Assembly (NCBI GenBank): GCA_965198675.1
Contig: OZ240666.1
Coordinates: 806,001-870,000, forward strand
Direction of reading: 5' to 3'
DNA: 64,000 bases
DNA from: Prochloron sp965198675
Lineage (GTDB): Bacteria > Cyanobacteriota > Cyanobacteriia > Cyanobacteriales > Prochloraceae
Shown: positions 24,251 to 32,854 of the stretch, in pieces
How positions within the stretch are numbered: the stretch's first letter is position 1
Layout: every line of letters starts with the position of its first letter
Notes under the pieces: generated by a model
Told to the model about the DNA's origin: nothing
Seen by the model: only the letters and a program-made list of their open reading frames with translations
Database searches by the model: none
Program-made: the position numbers and the translations under genes

Positions 24251-26845
24251 ATGTTACAAAAATACAGGCAACATATTGCCGAAAGAGCCGCATTAGGCAT
24301 TCTCCCTCTACCTTTAGACGCGCAACAGACGTCCGAGTTGTGCCAACTGCTACAAAATCCTCCAGCAGGAGAAGAGAGAGCGCTATACTCCATGATACGA
24401 GATCGGGTACCTCCCGGAGTAGACAATGCTGCCTATGTGAAAGCGGGGTTTCTCACAGCTATTGCTAAAAGAGAAATCACCAGTCCCCTCATCAACCCGA
24501 AAGAAGCGGTAGAATTGCTGGGCACTATGGTGGGAGGATATAATGTGGGTTCCCTGGTGGAACTGCTTCAGTCAGAAGATAAAGCCTTAGCTACAGAAGC
24601 AGCTCAAGGGCTGAGCAAAACTCTCTTAGTTTACAACGCTTTTCACGATGTCTTAGAATTATCCACTACCAACCCCTATGCTAAACAAGTAATTAATTCC
24701 TGGGCTAGGGGAGAATGGTTTACCAGCCGCTCTAAACTCCCCCCAAGTATCACTGTTACGGTGTTTAAGGTACCGGGTGAAACCAACACGGACGATTTAT
24801 CCCCTGCTCCCCATGCTACCACCCGACCGGACATTCCTCTCCACGCTTTGGCAATGTTGGAAAGTCGGGACCCGGAGGCTTTAAAGACCATCGCCCAATT
24901 AAAAACTAAAGGCTATCCTATCGCTTATGTGGGGGATGTGGTGGGAACCGGTTCCTCCCGGAAATCAGCTATTAACTCTGTACTCTGGCATTTGGGAGCT
25001 GACATACCCTTTGTACCGAACAAAAGGTCGGGAGGCTATATATTAGGAGGGGCGATCGCCCCCATTTTCTTCAACACAGCTCAAGACTCTGGTGCTCTAC
25101 CCATAGAGTGCGATGTGACGAAAATGAAAACAGGGATGGTTATTACTATCCATCCCTATGAAGGAAAAATCACCAATCAGACAGGAGAAGTTATCTCCTC
25201 TTTCAATCTTAAACCTAACACTCTCCTGGATGAAGTGAGGGCTGGGGGACGTATTCCTCTTTTAATCGGACGCAGTCTCACAGACAAAACCAGGGAAGCA
25301 TTAAATTTAGAACCCAGTACCGTGTTCACCCGTCCCCACTTACCCACAGACACTGGGAAGGGTTTCACTCTGGCTCAGAAAATGGTGGGGAAAGCTTGTG
25401 GTTTGCCTGGAGTGCGTCCTGGTACCCCTTGCCAACCCCTGATGACTTCTGTAGGCAGTCAGGATACCACCGGACCCATGACGAGAGATGAACTGAAAGA
25501 ACTGGCTTGTTTGGGTTTCAGCGCTGACTTCGTACTGCAAACCTTCTGTCACACCGCTGCTTACCCCAAACCAGTGGATATCAAAACCCAGAAGGAAATG
25601 CCGGACTTTTTTGCCTCCCGAGGGGGAGTAGCTTTGCGCCCTGGGGATGGTATCATCCACTCATGGCTCAATCGGATGTTATTGCCAGATACGGTGGGAA
25701 CCGGGGGAGACTCCCACACTCGCTTCCCTCTGGGCATTTCCTTCCCCGCTGGTTCCGGTTTAGTGGCTTTTGCTGCTGCTTTAGGAGCTATGCCCTTAGA
25801 TATGCCAGAATCGGTGTTAGTTAAGTTTACCGGGAAATTGCAACCAGGGGTGACCTTGCGGGATATTGTGAATGCCATACCCTATGTGGCGATCCAACAG
25901 GGTAAGCTAACGGTAGGGAAGGAAAATAAGCGGAATGTCTTCTCCGGGAAGATTATGGAAATGGAGGGGTTACCGGACTTAAAAGTAGAACAGGCATTTG
26001 AACTCACCGACGCTACTGCGGAAAGGTCTTGTTCTGGTTGTACTATTAAACTGAGCGAAGCAACTATTACGGAATATCTCCGTTCCAATGTAGCTCTGTT
26101 GAAGAATATGAGAGCAAGAGATTATGAAGATGGGCGGACCATTCTGCGGCGGGTCAAGAAGATGGAGCAATGGTTGGCCAATCCCAGTTTAATGGCAGCA
26201 GATAGCAATGCAGAATATGCAGATGTAGTCCAGGTGAATTTGGATGAAATACAAGAACCTATCGTGGCTGCCCCCAACGACCCTGACAATGTGCAATTGA
26301 TGTCTGCATGTTCCGGGGATAAGATAGATGAAGTGTTCATTGGTTCTTGCATGACCAATATTGGTCACTATCGCGCTGCTGCCAAAGTGTTAGAAGGAGC
26401 GGGATCCACAAAGGTGCGTTTGTGGATTTGTCCCCCCACTCGCATGGATGAAAAGCAGTTGCGAGAAGAAGGAGTATATGGTATCTTTGCATCGCGTGGG
26501 GCACGAACGGAAATGCCCGGTTGTTCCCTGTGTATGGGTAACCAGGCGCGAGTTGAAGATGGAGCCACGGTGTTCTCCACTTCCACCCGCAACTTCAATA
26601 ACCGTATGGGTAAGGGTGGGAGAGTCTATCTTGGTTCAGCGGAACTCGCAGCAGTTTGTGCTTTGTTAGGGCGTATTCCTACTGTTGAGGAGTATATGTC
26701 TATTGTAGAGGAAAAGATTAATCCTTTTGCGGGAGATTTGTACCGCTATCTCAACTTTGACCAACTTGAAGGATTTGAGGATGAAGGAAGGGTTATTCCC
26801 GGAGAAGAAATAGGGAAAATGGAGGCAGATTTGGCTATGGTATAG
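24251..26845 (+). CDS. acnB: Bifunctional aconitate hydratase B / 2-methylisocitrate dehydratase
   Basis: TCA-cycle enzyme converting citrate to isocitrate through a 4Fe-4S cluster. The 864 residues are full length for AcnB: N-terminal HEAT-like domain (HIAERAALGILPLPLDAQQT), a swivel domain moved to the N-terminal side (TNTDDLSPAPHATTRPDIPL, GDVVGTGSSRKSAINSV), then the catalytic domains with GSQDTTGPMTRDEL, TVGTGGDSHTRFPLG, IGSCMTNIGHYRAA and PGCSLCMGNQARV; the last two supply the cluster cysteines. The organisation distinguishes AcnB from AcnA. Confidence 0.97.
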   Translation: MLQKYRQHIAERAALGILPLPLDAQQTSELCQLLQNPPAGEERALYSMIRDRVPPGVDNAAYVKAGFLTAIAKREITSPLINPKEAVELLGTMVGGYNVGSLVELLQSEDKALATEAAQGLSKTLLVYNAFHDVLELSTTNPYAKQVINSWARGEWFTSRSKLPPSITVTVFKVPGETNTDDLSPAPHATTRPDIPLHALAMLESRDPEALKTIAQLKTKGYPIAYVGDVVGTGSSRKSAINSVLWHLGADIPFVPNKRSGGYILGGAIAPIFFNTAQDSGALPIECDVTKMKTGMVITIHPYEGKITNQTGEVISSFNLKPNTLLDEVRAGGRIPLLIGRSLTDKTREALNLEPSTVFTRPHLPTDTGKGFTLAQKMVGKACGLPGVRPGTPCQPLMTSVGSQDTTGPMTRDELKELACLGFSADFVLQTFCHTAAYPKPVDIKTQKEMPDFFASRGGVALRPGDGIIHSWLNRMLLPDTVGTGGDSHTRFPLGISFPAGSGLVAFAAALGAMPLDMPESVLVKFTGKLQPGVTLRDIVNAIPYVAIQQGKLTVGKENKRNVFSGKIMEMEGLPDLKVEQAFELTDATAERSCSGCTIKLSEATITEYLRSNVALLKNMRARDYEDGRTILRRVKKMEQWLANPSLMAADSNAEYADVVQVNLDEIQEPIVAAPNDPDNVQLMSACSGDKIDEVFIGSCMTNIGHYRAAAKVLEGAGSTKVRLWICPPTRMDEKQLREEGVYGIFASRGARTEMPGCSLCMGNQARVEDGATVFSTSTRNFNNRMGKGGRVYLGSAELAAVCALLGRIPTVEEYMSIVEEKINPFAGDLYRYLNFDQLEGFEDEGRVIPGEEIGKMEADLAMV

Positions 26846-26948
26846 ATGGTGGGGTGGGTGCTGTGGGCCCATTTAATAATGTCTCGCGCAAAGGCGCTGC
26901 ATGCGCAAAAAGGGGAGAAAGATTTGGATTATACAATAAGGAGTTGAG

Positions 26949-27218
26949 ATGTCAGAGCAAGTGAATATCACCCTGGAAAAGAAGGATTCTGGATATTTCC
27001 TGGTTTGTCCTGAGTTAGAAGACTATCAAATTGAGTGCGATTCCCTGGATATTGTCTTCGAGAAACTCAAGGAAAGGATTAAGCTTCATCTGGAAAACCA
27101 ACAAACCACAGGAGAATCCATTTTAAAGATGGTGGCTAATTTTCAAGCAGATATGACGTCCGAAGAAATGGCTCTACTTCCCACAGACGCAGCAGAACAA
27201 CACGACTACTACTTATAG
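26949..27218 (+). CDS. Putative antitoxin partner of the PIN gene
   Basis: 89 residues, MSEQVNITLEKKDSGYFLVC then LEDYQIECDSLDIVFEKLKE, a HicB-like beta hairpin start followed by helices and ending LLPTDAAEQHDYYL. No DNA-binding motif can be named. A clear ribosome binding site (aaggagttgag) precedes it, and the PIN toxin gene starts 17 bp after its stop, which points to a type II toxin-antitoxin pair. Confidence 0.6.
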   Translation: MSEQVNITLEKKDSGYFLVCPELEDYQIECDSLDIVFEKLKERIKLHLENQQTTGESILKMVANFQADMTSEEMALLPTDAAEQHDYYL

Positions 27219-27235
27219 GTCACACCAAAACGCTG

Positions 27236-27636
27236 ATGAAACTTGTATTTGCCGACACTTTCTATTGGGTAGCCCTTATTAATGAAAGAGATGAGTGGCA
27301 TGATAGGGTTGTAGAGGTTAGCAGAACTCTCAATCAAGTTCAGGTTGTCACAACGGATGAGGTTCTTAGCGAAGTACTCAATTTCCTCTCTACCTATGGC
27401 GATAGAATGCGTCGGCGTACTGTTAACCTCATCCAAGATATCATGGATAAGCCAAATATTCAAGTAATTCAGCAAACTCGCGCATCTTTTTTACAGGGTT
27501 TGGATTTGTACAAAAGTCGTCTAGATAAAGGATATAGCTTGACGGATTGTATTTCCATGGAAGTCATGAAGCAACTATAACTCATGATAAACATTTTACC
27601 CAAGAAGGGTTCCTCATTTTGTTTCAGGATAAATAA
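27236..27636 (+). pseudogene. PIN-domain (VapC-like) toxin with C-terminal frameshift
   Basis: PIN-fold ribonuclease. The first acidic site is in LVFADTFYWVALIN, another in TTDEVLSEVLNFL, and a third in GYSLTDCISMEVMKQL. The frame then stops (27578) where relatives usually continue into a last strand. That strand is found in the next frame as THDKHFTQEGFLILFQDK, ending at 27636. A few residues appear deleted at the break, so the last metal-site region is out of frame and the toxin is probably inactive. Confidence 0.72.
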
Positions 27637-27674
27637 TCTTAGACGGCAAACCATATACTTCAAGGGGAACGATT

Positions 27675-28286
27675 ATGTCTTATAGCGATTTTACTCTGGA
27701 AGCGGTGGAGAATCAATTTAATTTGATTATTCAGGAGCGAGTAGAGTTATTTCAGTCGGTAGAACCAGTTTATCCTAGTTCTCTGTTGACGGAAATATTA
27801 GCAGAAAATATTCCTCTTGCTTTGGAGATCAATACGGAAAAAGCCCGCTCTGAGATGATTATTGCTCCTATATTAATTGAAGTGAGAAAAAAATTCAACC
27901 GCCAAATTAGTATTTTCTCCGGTAGGGATTTTAATATAGATAAAGAGAGGGGTTTGAGCGATAGGTGTGATTTTCTTATCAGTCACTCTCCCAGACAATT
28001 AGAGATAACAGCTCCAGTTGTTACTCTCGTAGAAGCAAAAAATGACAATCTTCAATCTGGTATTCCTCAATGTATCGCTGAAATGGTGGCAGCGCAAATC
28101 TTTAATCAGCAAAAAGAACATGATGTGAGTTGTATTTATGGGGGAGTGACTACAGGAAGTCTGTGGAAATTCATGAAATTAGAAAATGATACTGTGGGTA
28201 TTGAGACGGGAGAACACTTTATTGGGAATACAGAATCAATTCTCGGTATTCTTGACCATATTATCAAGATAACAACTCCTATGTAG
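27675..28286 (+). CDS. PD-(D/E)XK nuclease-like hypothetical protein
   Basis: 203 residues, complete. It contains LSDRCDFLIS followed 20-odd residues later by VVTLVEAKNDNLQSG, which fits the D...ExK metal site of PD-(D/E)XK nucleases, then GIPQCIAEMVAAQIFNQQ and CIYGGVTTGSLWKFMKLE. Similar stand-alone proteins are common in cyanobacteria; a defence or repair role is possible but not shown. Confidence 0.65.
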   Translation: MSYSDFTLEAVENQFNLIIQERVELFQSVEPVYPSSLLTEILAENIPLALEINTEKARSEMIIAPILIEVRKKFNRQISIFSGRDFNIDKERGLSDRCDFLISHSPRQLEITAPVVTLVEAKNDNLQSGIPQCIAEMVAAQIFNQQKEHDVSCIYGGVTTGSLWKFMKLENDTVGIETGEHFIGNTESILGILDHIIKITTPM

Positions 28287-28509
28287 GGTGTGTTGGGCGT
28301 AGCCGTAACGCACCGAATAATATCTCGCGCAAACTATCTGTACTCATCTGCATTAATCAGCGTCTTTGGTGCGGTTATTGACTGAAGCGCTCTAGAGGGT
28401 GTCTGTAAAGAAAAGGTAAAGAAAGAAGGGGTAAGAGAAGAAAACAGAGAAAAGAACAGCTGGGGAGAGAAGAGAAAGCAGCAATGCCAAGAAAAGGATA
28501 TTCTAGTAA

Positions 28510-28575
28510 AACAGTGACCAGTTACCAGTGACCAGTTACCAGTTACCAGTTACCAGTTACCAGTTACCAGTTACC
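28510..28575. repeat. Tandem CCAGTTA/CCAGTGA short repeats
   Basis: Runs of the heptamer ccagtta or ccagtga, the short tandemly repeated type known from cyanobacteria, inserted inside the transposase remnant. Confidence 0.85.
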
Positions 28576-28683
28576 TTCCACCAATAAGTGGCTTGCCACC
28601 AAATAAGTGATGGGGGCCTCAAACCCAAGGTTGAGCTGCTACCATGGTACGTGATTACTGGTCACTGGTAACTGAAAGGTGAC
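28568..28683. repeat. 116-bp dispersed repeat, copy A
   Basis: Starts cagttaccttccacc and ends aactgaaaggtgac. Differs from copy B (59207-59322) at only two visible positions. It contains an inner palindrome around ccaccaataagtggcttgcc and is flanked by GGTAACTG-type repeats at both copies. Confidence 0.88.
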
Positions 28684-29088
28684 ATCAGTGATGCAGAGTG
28701 GAAAATAATAGAACCACTTTTGCCGGCAGCCAAATCAGCCTGCTCAGGCGCGGCGCTCTGCAGGGGTCGGGGTCGGAAAAGGACAGTAGACCTCAGACAG
28801 GTGTACAACGCCATCAGATACGTATGCCGAACGGGATGTGCGTGGGAATTATTATTCACCCCTTTTCCCCCCCAAAGACAGTATATGGGTACGGTCGGAA
28901 ATGGGAGAAGAAAGGGGTGTGGCAGAAAATTCATGATGAGTTACGGCAGCGAGTGAGAAAAAGAGCCCAGCGCAAAGGAACAGCCACAGCCTGGCTCATC
29001 GATAGCCTGCTAAGGGGCGGCCGCTCCTTAGCAGGGGTGAAAACCACAGATGACGATGGTAAGAAAGTCCATGGACGGAAGCGGCATA

Positions 29089-29135
29089 ACCCACCCCCCT
29101 CCCCAAGCTCCTGGGAGGGGGGTTGGGGGGTGGGT
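29089..29135. repeat. ACCCACCCC/GGGGTGGGT palindromic repeat, copy 3
   Basis: Inserted in the transposase remnant; arms accca...tgggt around ccccaagctcctgggagg. Confidence 0.8.
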
Positions 29136-29257
29136 AAGACGCTTGAGTAAAGACTATGAGCGACTGCCTCAGATGAGCGAAAGCTTTGTCTATCACGCGA
29201 TGACTGCCTTGATGCTCCAACGTCTCGTGCCTTAATCTTTCTTTTACAGATACCTTC

Positions 29258-29623
29258 TACTCCGTAGCGCTGATAGAATCCGTGTTTTGTCTCCTCTAAT
29301 TCTATGATAGTATTACTATGAGAAGCAATCTCAAATACTACCTGGGGGGGAATATTCCCTTCCTCCCACTACTTGTAAGAGCGACGGTCTCCCTTTTCTC
29401 TACCGAAGACCACCATAGCATCGGGAGCCTGCCTAATTTTAGGTTTTCCTTCTACAGGATACCACAACAAGTCTCCCGCCACAAATACATCCTGCTCCCC
29501 AGCAAAGAGAGCCTCCAGCCCGTTCACAATAGTGGTAATATAGCCAAATTGAATGGTATTATCGGCCATAGGTTTGCCGTCACTTTCTGGGTAAATAGTT
29601 GGTGGAGCCGTTGAAAGAGTCAT
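29258..29623 (-). pseudogene. Truncated Uma2 family gene
   Basis: Parallels the N-terminal half of the 10607 gene: MTLSTAPPTIYPESDGKPMA, KIRQAPDAMVVFGREKGDRR. After RRSYK the Gln of KQWEEEN is a TAG stop. Homology continues WEEGNIPPQVVFEIASHSNT and then YQRYGVEG before the IS5-type right end cuts it. The catalytic half is lost. Confidence 0.88.
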
Positions 29624-29791
29624 AGGAGGTAGTGGGAGTTATCTTCTTTGATATTATATAGCAAAAGTTGTCCCCTGAGGCCCACTCTACGAACTTCCTC
29701 TCTTATCTTTCTCTGCGTCAAGAGCGTCTCTGTGGTTTATACTAATGCGGTCAAAAAGCAGCACGCCCGGAATTGCTGCACGCGGGTGTAA

Positions 29792-29853
29792 GGTTCAGTA
29801 GAGGCCCACGGCTACGAATTGGGCGATCGCCTACCCACCGGTCAACCCTCTAC
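29792..29853. repeat. Inverted repeat upstream of a small gene remnant
   Basis: cagtagagg (about 29797) pairs with cctctactg (about 29847) across about 40 bp that include a HIP1 site. It directly precedes a TATAAT box and could be an attenuator or operator. Confidence 0.45.
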
Positions 29854-29862
29854 TGCTATAAT
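29854..29862 (+). promoter_or_regulatory. Extended -10 promoter element
   Basis: TGCTATAAT, 27 bp before the ATG at 29889. No clear -35 is present, which fits an extended -10 promoter. Confidence 0.45.
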
Positions 29863-29888
29863 GACATCATAATAGGAGAAACAAACCC

Positions 29889-30094
29889 ATGGGAAAACAA
29901 GCTAAAATCAAACAGCAGCGAAAGTCCGAACGTTACCAGTCTCAGACTAGCACAGAAGAGCAAACCCCCCGCCATGGATGCCTTCCTGGTTGAAAAAGCG
30001 TTTCCCAAACCTGAAAATAAGCTTTGTTGAATTAATCGTTTGGTCAATTATTTTCGGCGTCAGCACTGCTTTGATACTTAAAACATTCATTTAA
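29889..30094 (+). pseudogene. Small membrane protein gene with frameshift
   Basis: The ATG frame reads MGKQAKIKQQRKSERYQSQ and stops at about 29994. One frame over, WLKKRFPNLKISFVELIVWS and IIFGVSTALILKTFI run to a TAA at 30094, giving a short basic region and one membrane helix. The two parts make a plausible 65-70 residue protein if one base is adjusted near the cccccc run at about 29965. Function unknown. Confidence 0.5.
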
Positions 30095-30159
30095 GTCAAT
30101 ATATTAGGCGATAAAGATTAAGCTAGCTTAGAAAAGATAAGAGAGAGGAAATTTATAAG

Positions 30160-30399
30160 ATGGCGAAAAAGCCCACCAGAGCCACAATGTCCCAAAGTTG
30201 GAGCCGCTCCAGACCCCAACCATATAAAGATATGAAGAAAACTCAGATGAAATATTATATGGATGCCAAACTAATCGAAGTAGGAGTAGATCCCAAAGCT
30301 GTTATTTATCGCTGGTCCGTCAATAATAATGGCACCCAGGAAACCTGGACCTGTAGTGCTTACTGGGGGGAGTCGAAAGAAAAGCTGGAACAACAGTAG
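30160..30399 (+). CDS. Hypothetical small basic protein
   Basis: 79 residues, complete, with a good ribosome binding site (agagaggaa). N terminus is basic and Ser/Arg-rich (RATMSQSWSRSRPQPYKD); the rest reads KYYMDAKLIEVGVDPKAVIY and TQETWTCSAYWG. No signal, membrane segment or known motif. Family not recognised, but codon use and start signal look genuine. Confidence 0.6.
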   Translation: MAKKPTRATMSQSWSRSRPQPYKDMKKTQMKYYMDAKLIEVGVDPKAVIYRWSVNNNGTQETWTCSAYWGESKEKLEQQ

Positions 30400-30441
30400 G
30401 GTGTAGGGTGCGTTCGTAACGCACCAGCGCTGCTATATTAT

Positions 30442-31035
30442 ATGAATTCCATGGAATATAATTATATGGTCTATTTTTGGTTCAAAGCATTTCATCTCAT
30501 TGGTATCGTCGTCTGGTTTGCGGGCTTATTCTACCTCGTGCGACTCTTCGTTTATCACGCAGAAGCGGAAGGGGAACCAGAACCTGCCAAAACCATCCTC
30601 AAAAATCAGTACGTGGTCATGGAGAAACGTCTCTACAGCATTATAACCACTCCAGGCATGTTGGTGACAATAATAATGGCGATCGGCTTAATCTCCACGG
30701 AACCAGAGGTATTAAAATACCCTTGGTTACACGTCAAACTAGCATTTGTTGCCTTCTTAATCTTCTATCATTTCTACTGCGGCAAAATGAGGAAAAAGTT
30801 AGAACGAGGGGAGTGTCAATGGACTGGTCAACAGTTTAGAGCATTAAACGAAGCACCCACCCTCCTCTTAGTAGTCATTGTCCTCCTGGCTGTCTTCAAA
30901 AACAGCCTACCCTTGGATTTAACTACCTGGTTAATTGTGGCCTTGATTATCTCCATGGTAGCAGCAATTCAACTTTACGCCAAGAAGCGAAGACAAGACG
31001 CGGAAAAACAGTTATCAGTAACCAGTAACCAGTAA
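30442..31035 (+). CDS. hemJ: Protoporphyrinogen oxidase HemJ
   Basis: Membrane enzyme that oxidises protoporphyrinogen IX in heme and chlorophyll synthesis in most cyanobacteria. 197 residues with four or five membrane helices; FWFKAFHLIGIVVWFAGLFY carries the conserved His, and YPWLHVKLAFVAFLIFYHFY and RALNEAPTLLLVVIVLLAVF follow. The last residues (QLSVTSNQ) are translated from the GTAACCAGTAACCAG repeat that starts at the 3' end, so a repeat has supplied a new C terminus and stop. Confidence 0.93.
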   Translation: MNSMEYNYMVYFWFKAFHLIGIVVWFAGLFYLVRLFVYHAEAEGEPEPAKTILKNQYVVMEKRLYSIITTPGMLVTIIMAIGLISTEPEVLKYPWLHVKLAFVAFLIFYHFYCGKMRKKLERGECQWTGQQFRALNEAPTLLLVVIVLLAVFKNSLPLDLTTWLIVALIISMVAAIQLYAKKRRQDAEKQLSVTSNQ

Positions 31036-31187
31036 CCAGAAGGTGGGCGATGCCCACCCTACACCCTAAACTTGACAAATAGTCATCTACTTATTATCAT
31101 GGTCTTAGTCTACCCTACTATCTTCTCCTCTCCCCACCTCTCTGCGTCTCTGCGTCTCTGCGTGAAACTATTCCCCCACACCCTACT

Positions 31188-32774
31188 ATGCCCCAGTCTC
31201 GCCTAATTATCCTCTTTATCGGTCTGTTCATCATCCTCTCCATGACGATCTGGTTGGTGAGTTCCCTTTATGGACTGTTCATCGAAGTTGCTGGGAATGC
31301 ACCACTGCTAGCGAATTTGCTAATATTACTGATTATAATCTTCTTGGGGTTCATCCTCTTCGTTTTCCTCAACCATTACTTCAACTTCTCTAACCCTAAG
31401 AGCTACCGCAAAACCCAACCACGTGTTAGAATACCCCAAGATAAGAAAGAAGCTGCTACCACCACCCTAGACGCAGTCAAGCAGCAAGTAAAGCACATTC
31501 AAGATAAGGTAGCCCAACAAGCCTTACTCAGTTCAGCCCGGGAAATAGAGGAAAACCTTGCCAGGAGAGAACTGCAAGTAGTAGTGTTCGGTACCGCTTC
31601 TGCGGGTAAGACCTCCCTAATTAATAGTTTAATCGAGGAAATGGTGGGGAACGTGGAAGCGACCATGGGAACCACGGAGGTAGGGAAAACTTATCGTCTC
31701 AAACTGGGGGAAGTGGGAAGAGAAATTTTGATTATGGACACACCAGGAATTTTAGAAGCGTCTGCTGAGGGAACCCAAAGGGAAGACTTAGCCCTCCACT
31801 TGGCAACAGCGGCAGATTTGTTACTCTTGGTAGTAGATAATGACTTACGTCAGTCAGAATGGAAACCCCTGCAAGCTTTAACCGAAATTGGCAAGCGATC
31901 GCTCTTAGTATTTAACAAAATCGACCTCTATCCCCATGAAGAACAAGAAATCATTCTCACCCGGTTGCGGGAAAGGGTAAAAGATTTTATTTCCCCAGCA
32001 GACGTGGTTCCTATTGCTGCTAACCCCCAACCAGTGCAGTTGCAGTCTGGGGAAATTATCGAACCAGAACCAGAAGTGTTACCTTTAATCAAACGGTTAG
32101 CGGTAGTGTTGCGGGCGGAAGGAGACGACCTACTGGCGGATAATATCTTATTACAATCGGTACGTTTAGGGGAAGAGGCCCAGAAGATAATTTTCAGACA
32201 GCGACGACGTCAAGCAGAGGTGGTAATCGAACGTTATCAGTGGATCAGTGCAGGAGTAGTTGCAGTAACCCCTTTACCTGTACTGGATATGTTAGCAGCA
32301 GCAGCAGTGAATACCCAAATGGTGGTGGAAATTGGCAAAATCTATGGTTGCGAATTAAATGGCGAGCGCGCCAAAGAATTAGCCATGTCCTTAGGTAAAA
32401 CCATGGTGAGTTTAGGAGTAGTGAAAGGTGCCATAGAATTGCTAGCCAGAGCGCTGCAAACTAACTTTGCTACCTATTTAGTGGGAAAGGCAATTCAAGG
32501 GGTGACAACAGCTTATTTAACCCGCATTGCTGGCAAAAGTTTTGTCCAGTATTGCCAACAAGATTTAGATTGGGGAGATGGAGGTATAAGTGAAGTAGTG
32601 CAGCAACAGTTCCAATTAAGTCGCAAGGATGAATTTGTCAAATCATTTGTTACCGATGCTATCCAACGTGCTCTGATACCTTTGCAAGGAAAAGAAGAAG
32701 TGGAAGAAGAGTGGCAGTATGAAGTGGAAGATGATTGGGAAAAGCCAAAAGTTACCTATCAAGACGATTGGTAG
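31188..32774 (+). CDS. GTPase with DUF697 (YcjF-type) C-terminal domain
   Basis: 528 residues. Two N-terminal membrane helices (LIILFIGLFIILSMTIWL; LLILLIIIFLGFILFVFL) precede an Era/50S-binding-like G domain: G1 GTASAGKTSLI, G3 DTPGI, G4 NKID. The C-terminal half (about 340-490) is the DUF697 region (QWISAGVVAVTPLPVLDMLA, KIYGCELNGERAKELA). Likely a membrane-tethered GTPase of unknown target; widespread in cyanobacteria. Confidence 0.85.
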   Translation: MPQSRLIILFIGLFIILSMTIWLVSSLYGLFIEVAGNAPLLANLLILLIIIFLGFILFVFLNHYFNFSNPKSYRKTQPRVRIPQDKKEAATTTLDAVKQQVKHIQDKVAQQALLSSAREIEENLARRELQVVVFGTASAGKTSLINSLIEEMVGNVEATMGTTEVGKTYRLKLGEVGREILIMDTPGILEASAEGTQREDLALHLATAADLLLLVVDNDLRQSEWKPLQALTEIGKRSLLVFNKIDLYPHEEQEIILTRLRERVKDFISPADVVPIAANPQPVQLQSGEIIEPEPEVLPLIKRLAVVLRAEGDDLLADNILLQSVRLGEEAQKIIFRQRRRQAEVVIERYQWISAGVVAVTPLPVLDMLAAAAVNTQMVVEIGKIYGCELNGERAKELAMSLGKTMVSLGVVKGAIELLARALQTNFATYLVGKAIQGVTTAYLTRIAGKSFVQYCQQDLDWGDGGISEVVQQQFQLSRKDEFVKSFVTDAIQRALIPLQGKEEVEEEWQYEVEDDWEKPKVTYQDDW

Positions 32775-32854
32775 GTTGGGTTGAGAGACGAAACCCAAGC
32801 TGCGGGAGAGTTTGGGGTCAGAAAAAAAATAAGGGACAAATTTGCCCCTACATG

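Larger units (their letters stand above)
28484..29235 (+). pseudogene. Broken IS5-type transposase
   Basis: N terminus MPRKGYSSKT (28484) is separated by repeat DNA from GDISDAEWKIIEPLLP (28680). RQVYNAIRYVCRTGCAWELL follows, then a frameshift near 28870 into VYGYGRKWEKKGVWQKIHDE and RQRVRKRAQRKGTATAWLID (first catalytic Asp). A palindrome interrupts it after KKVHGRKRH (29089), and the end RLSKDYERLPQMSESFVYHA is in yet another register. At least three lesions are visible. Confidence 0.85.
28395..29257 (+). mobile_element. Decayed IS5-type element carrying nested repeats
   Basis: Imperfect 21-bp terminal inverted repeats: GAGGGTGTCTGTAAAGAAAAG at the left, and GAAGGTATCTGTAAAAGAAAG as the complement of the right end. 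A TA duplication flanks them (28393-28394 and 29258-29259). It contains a broken transposase, a 116-bp dispersed repeat and a C-rich/G-rich palindrome. Its right side abuts a truncated Uma2 gene whose missing part is not found on the left, so DNA was lost next to the insertion. Confidence 0.82.

Noticed and set aside
29773..30030. 85-codon plus-strand frame
   Set aside because: It overlaps the frameshifted small membrane protein in the wrong frame and starts inside the inverted repeat.
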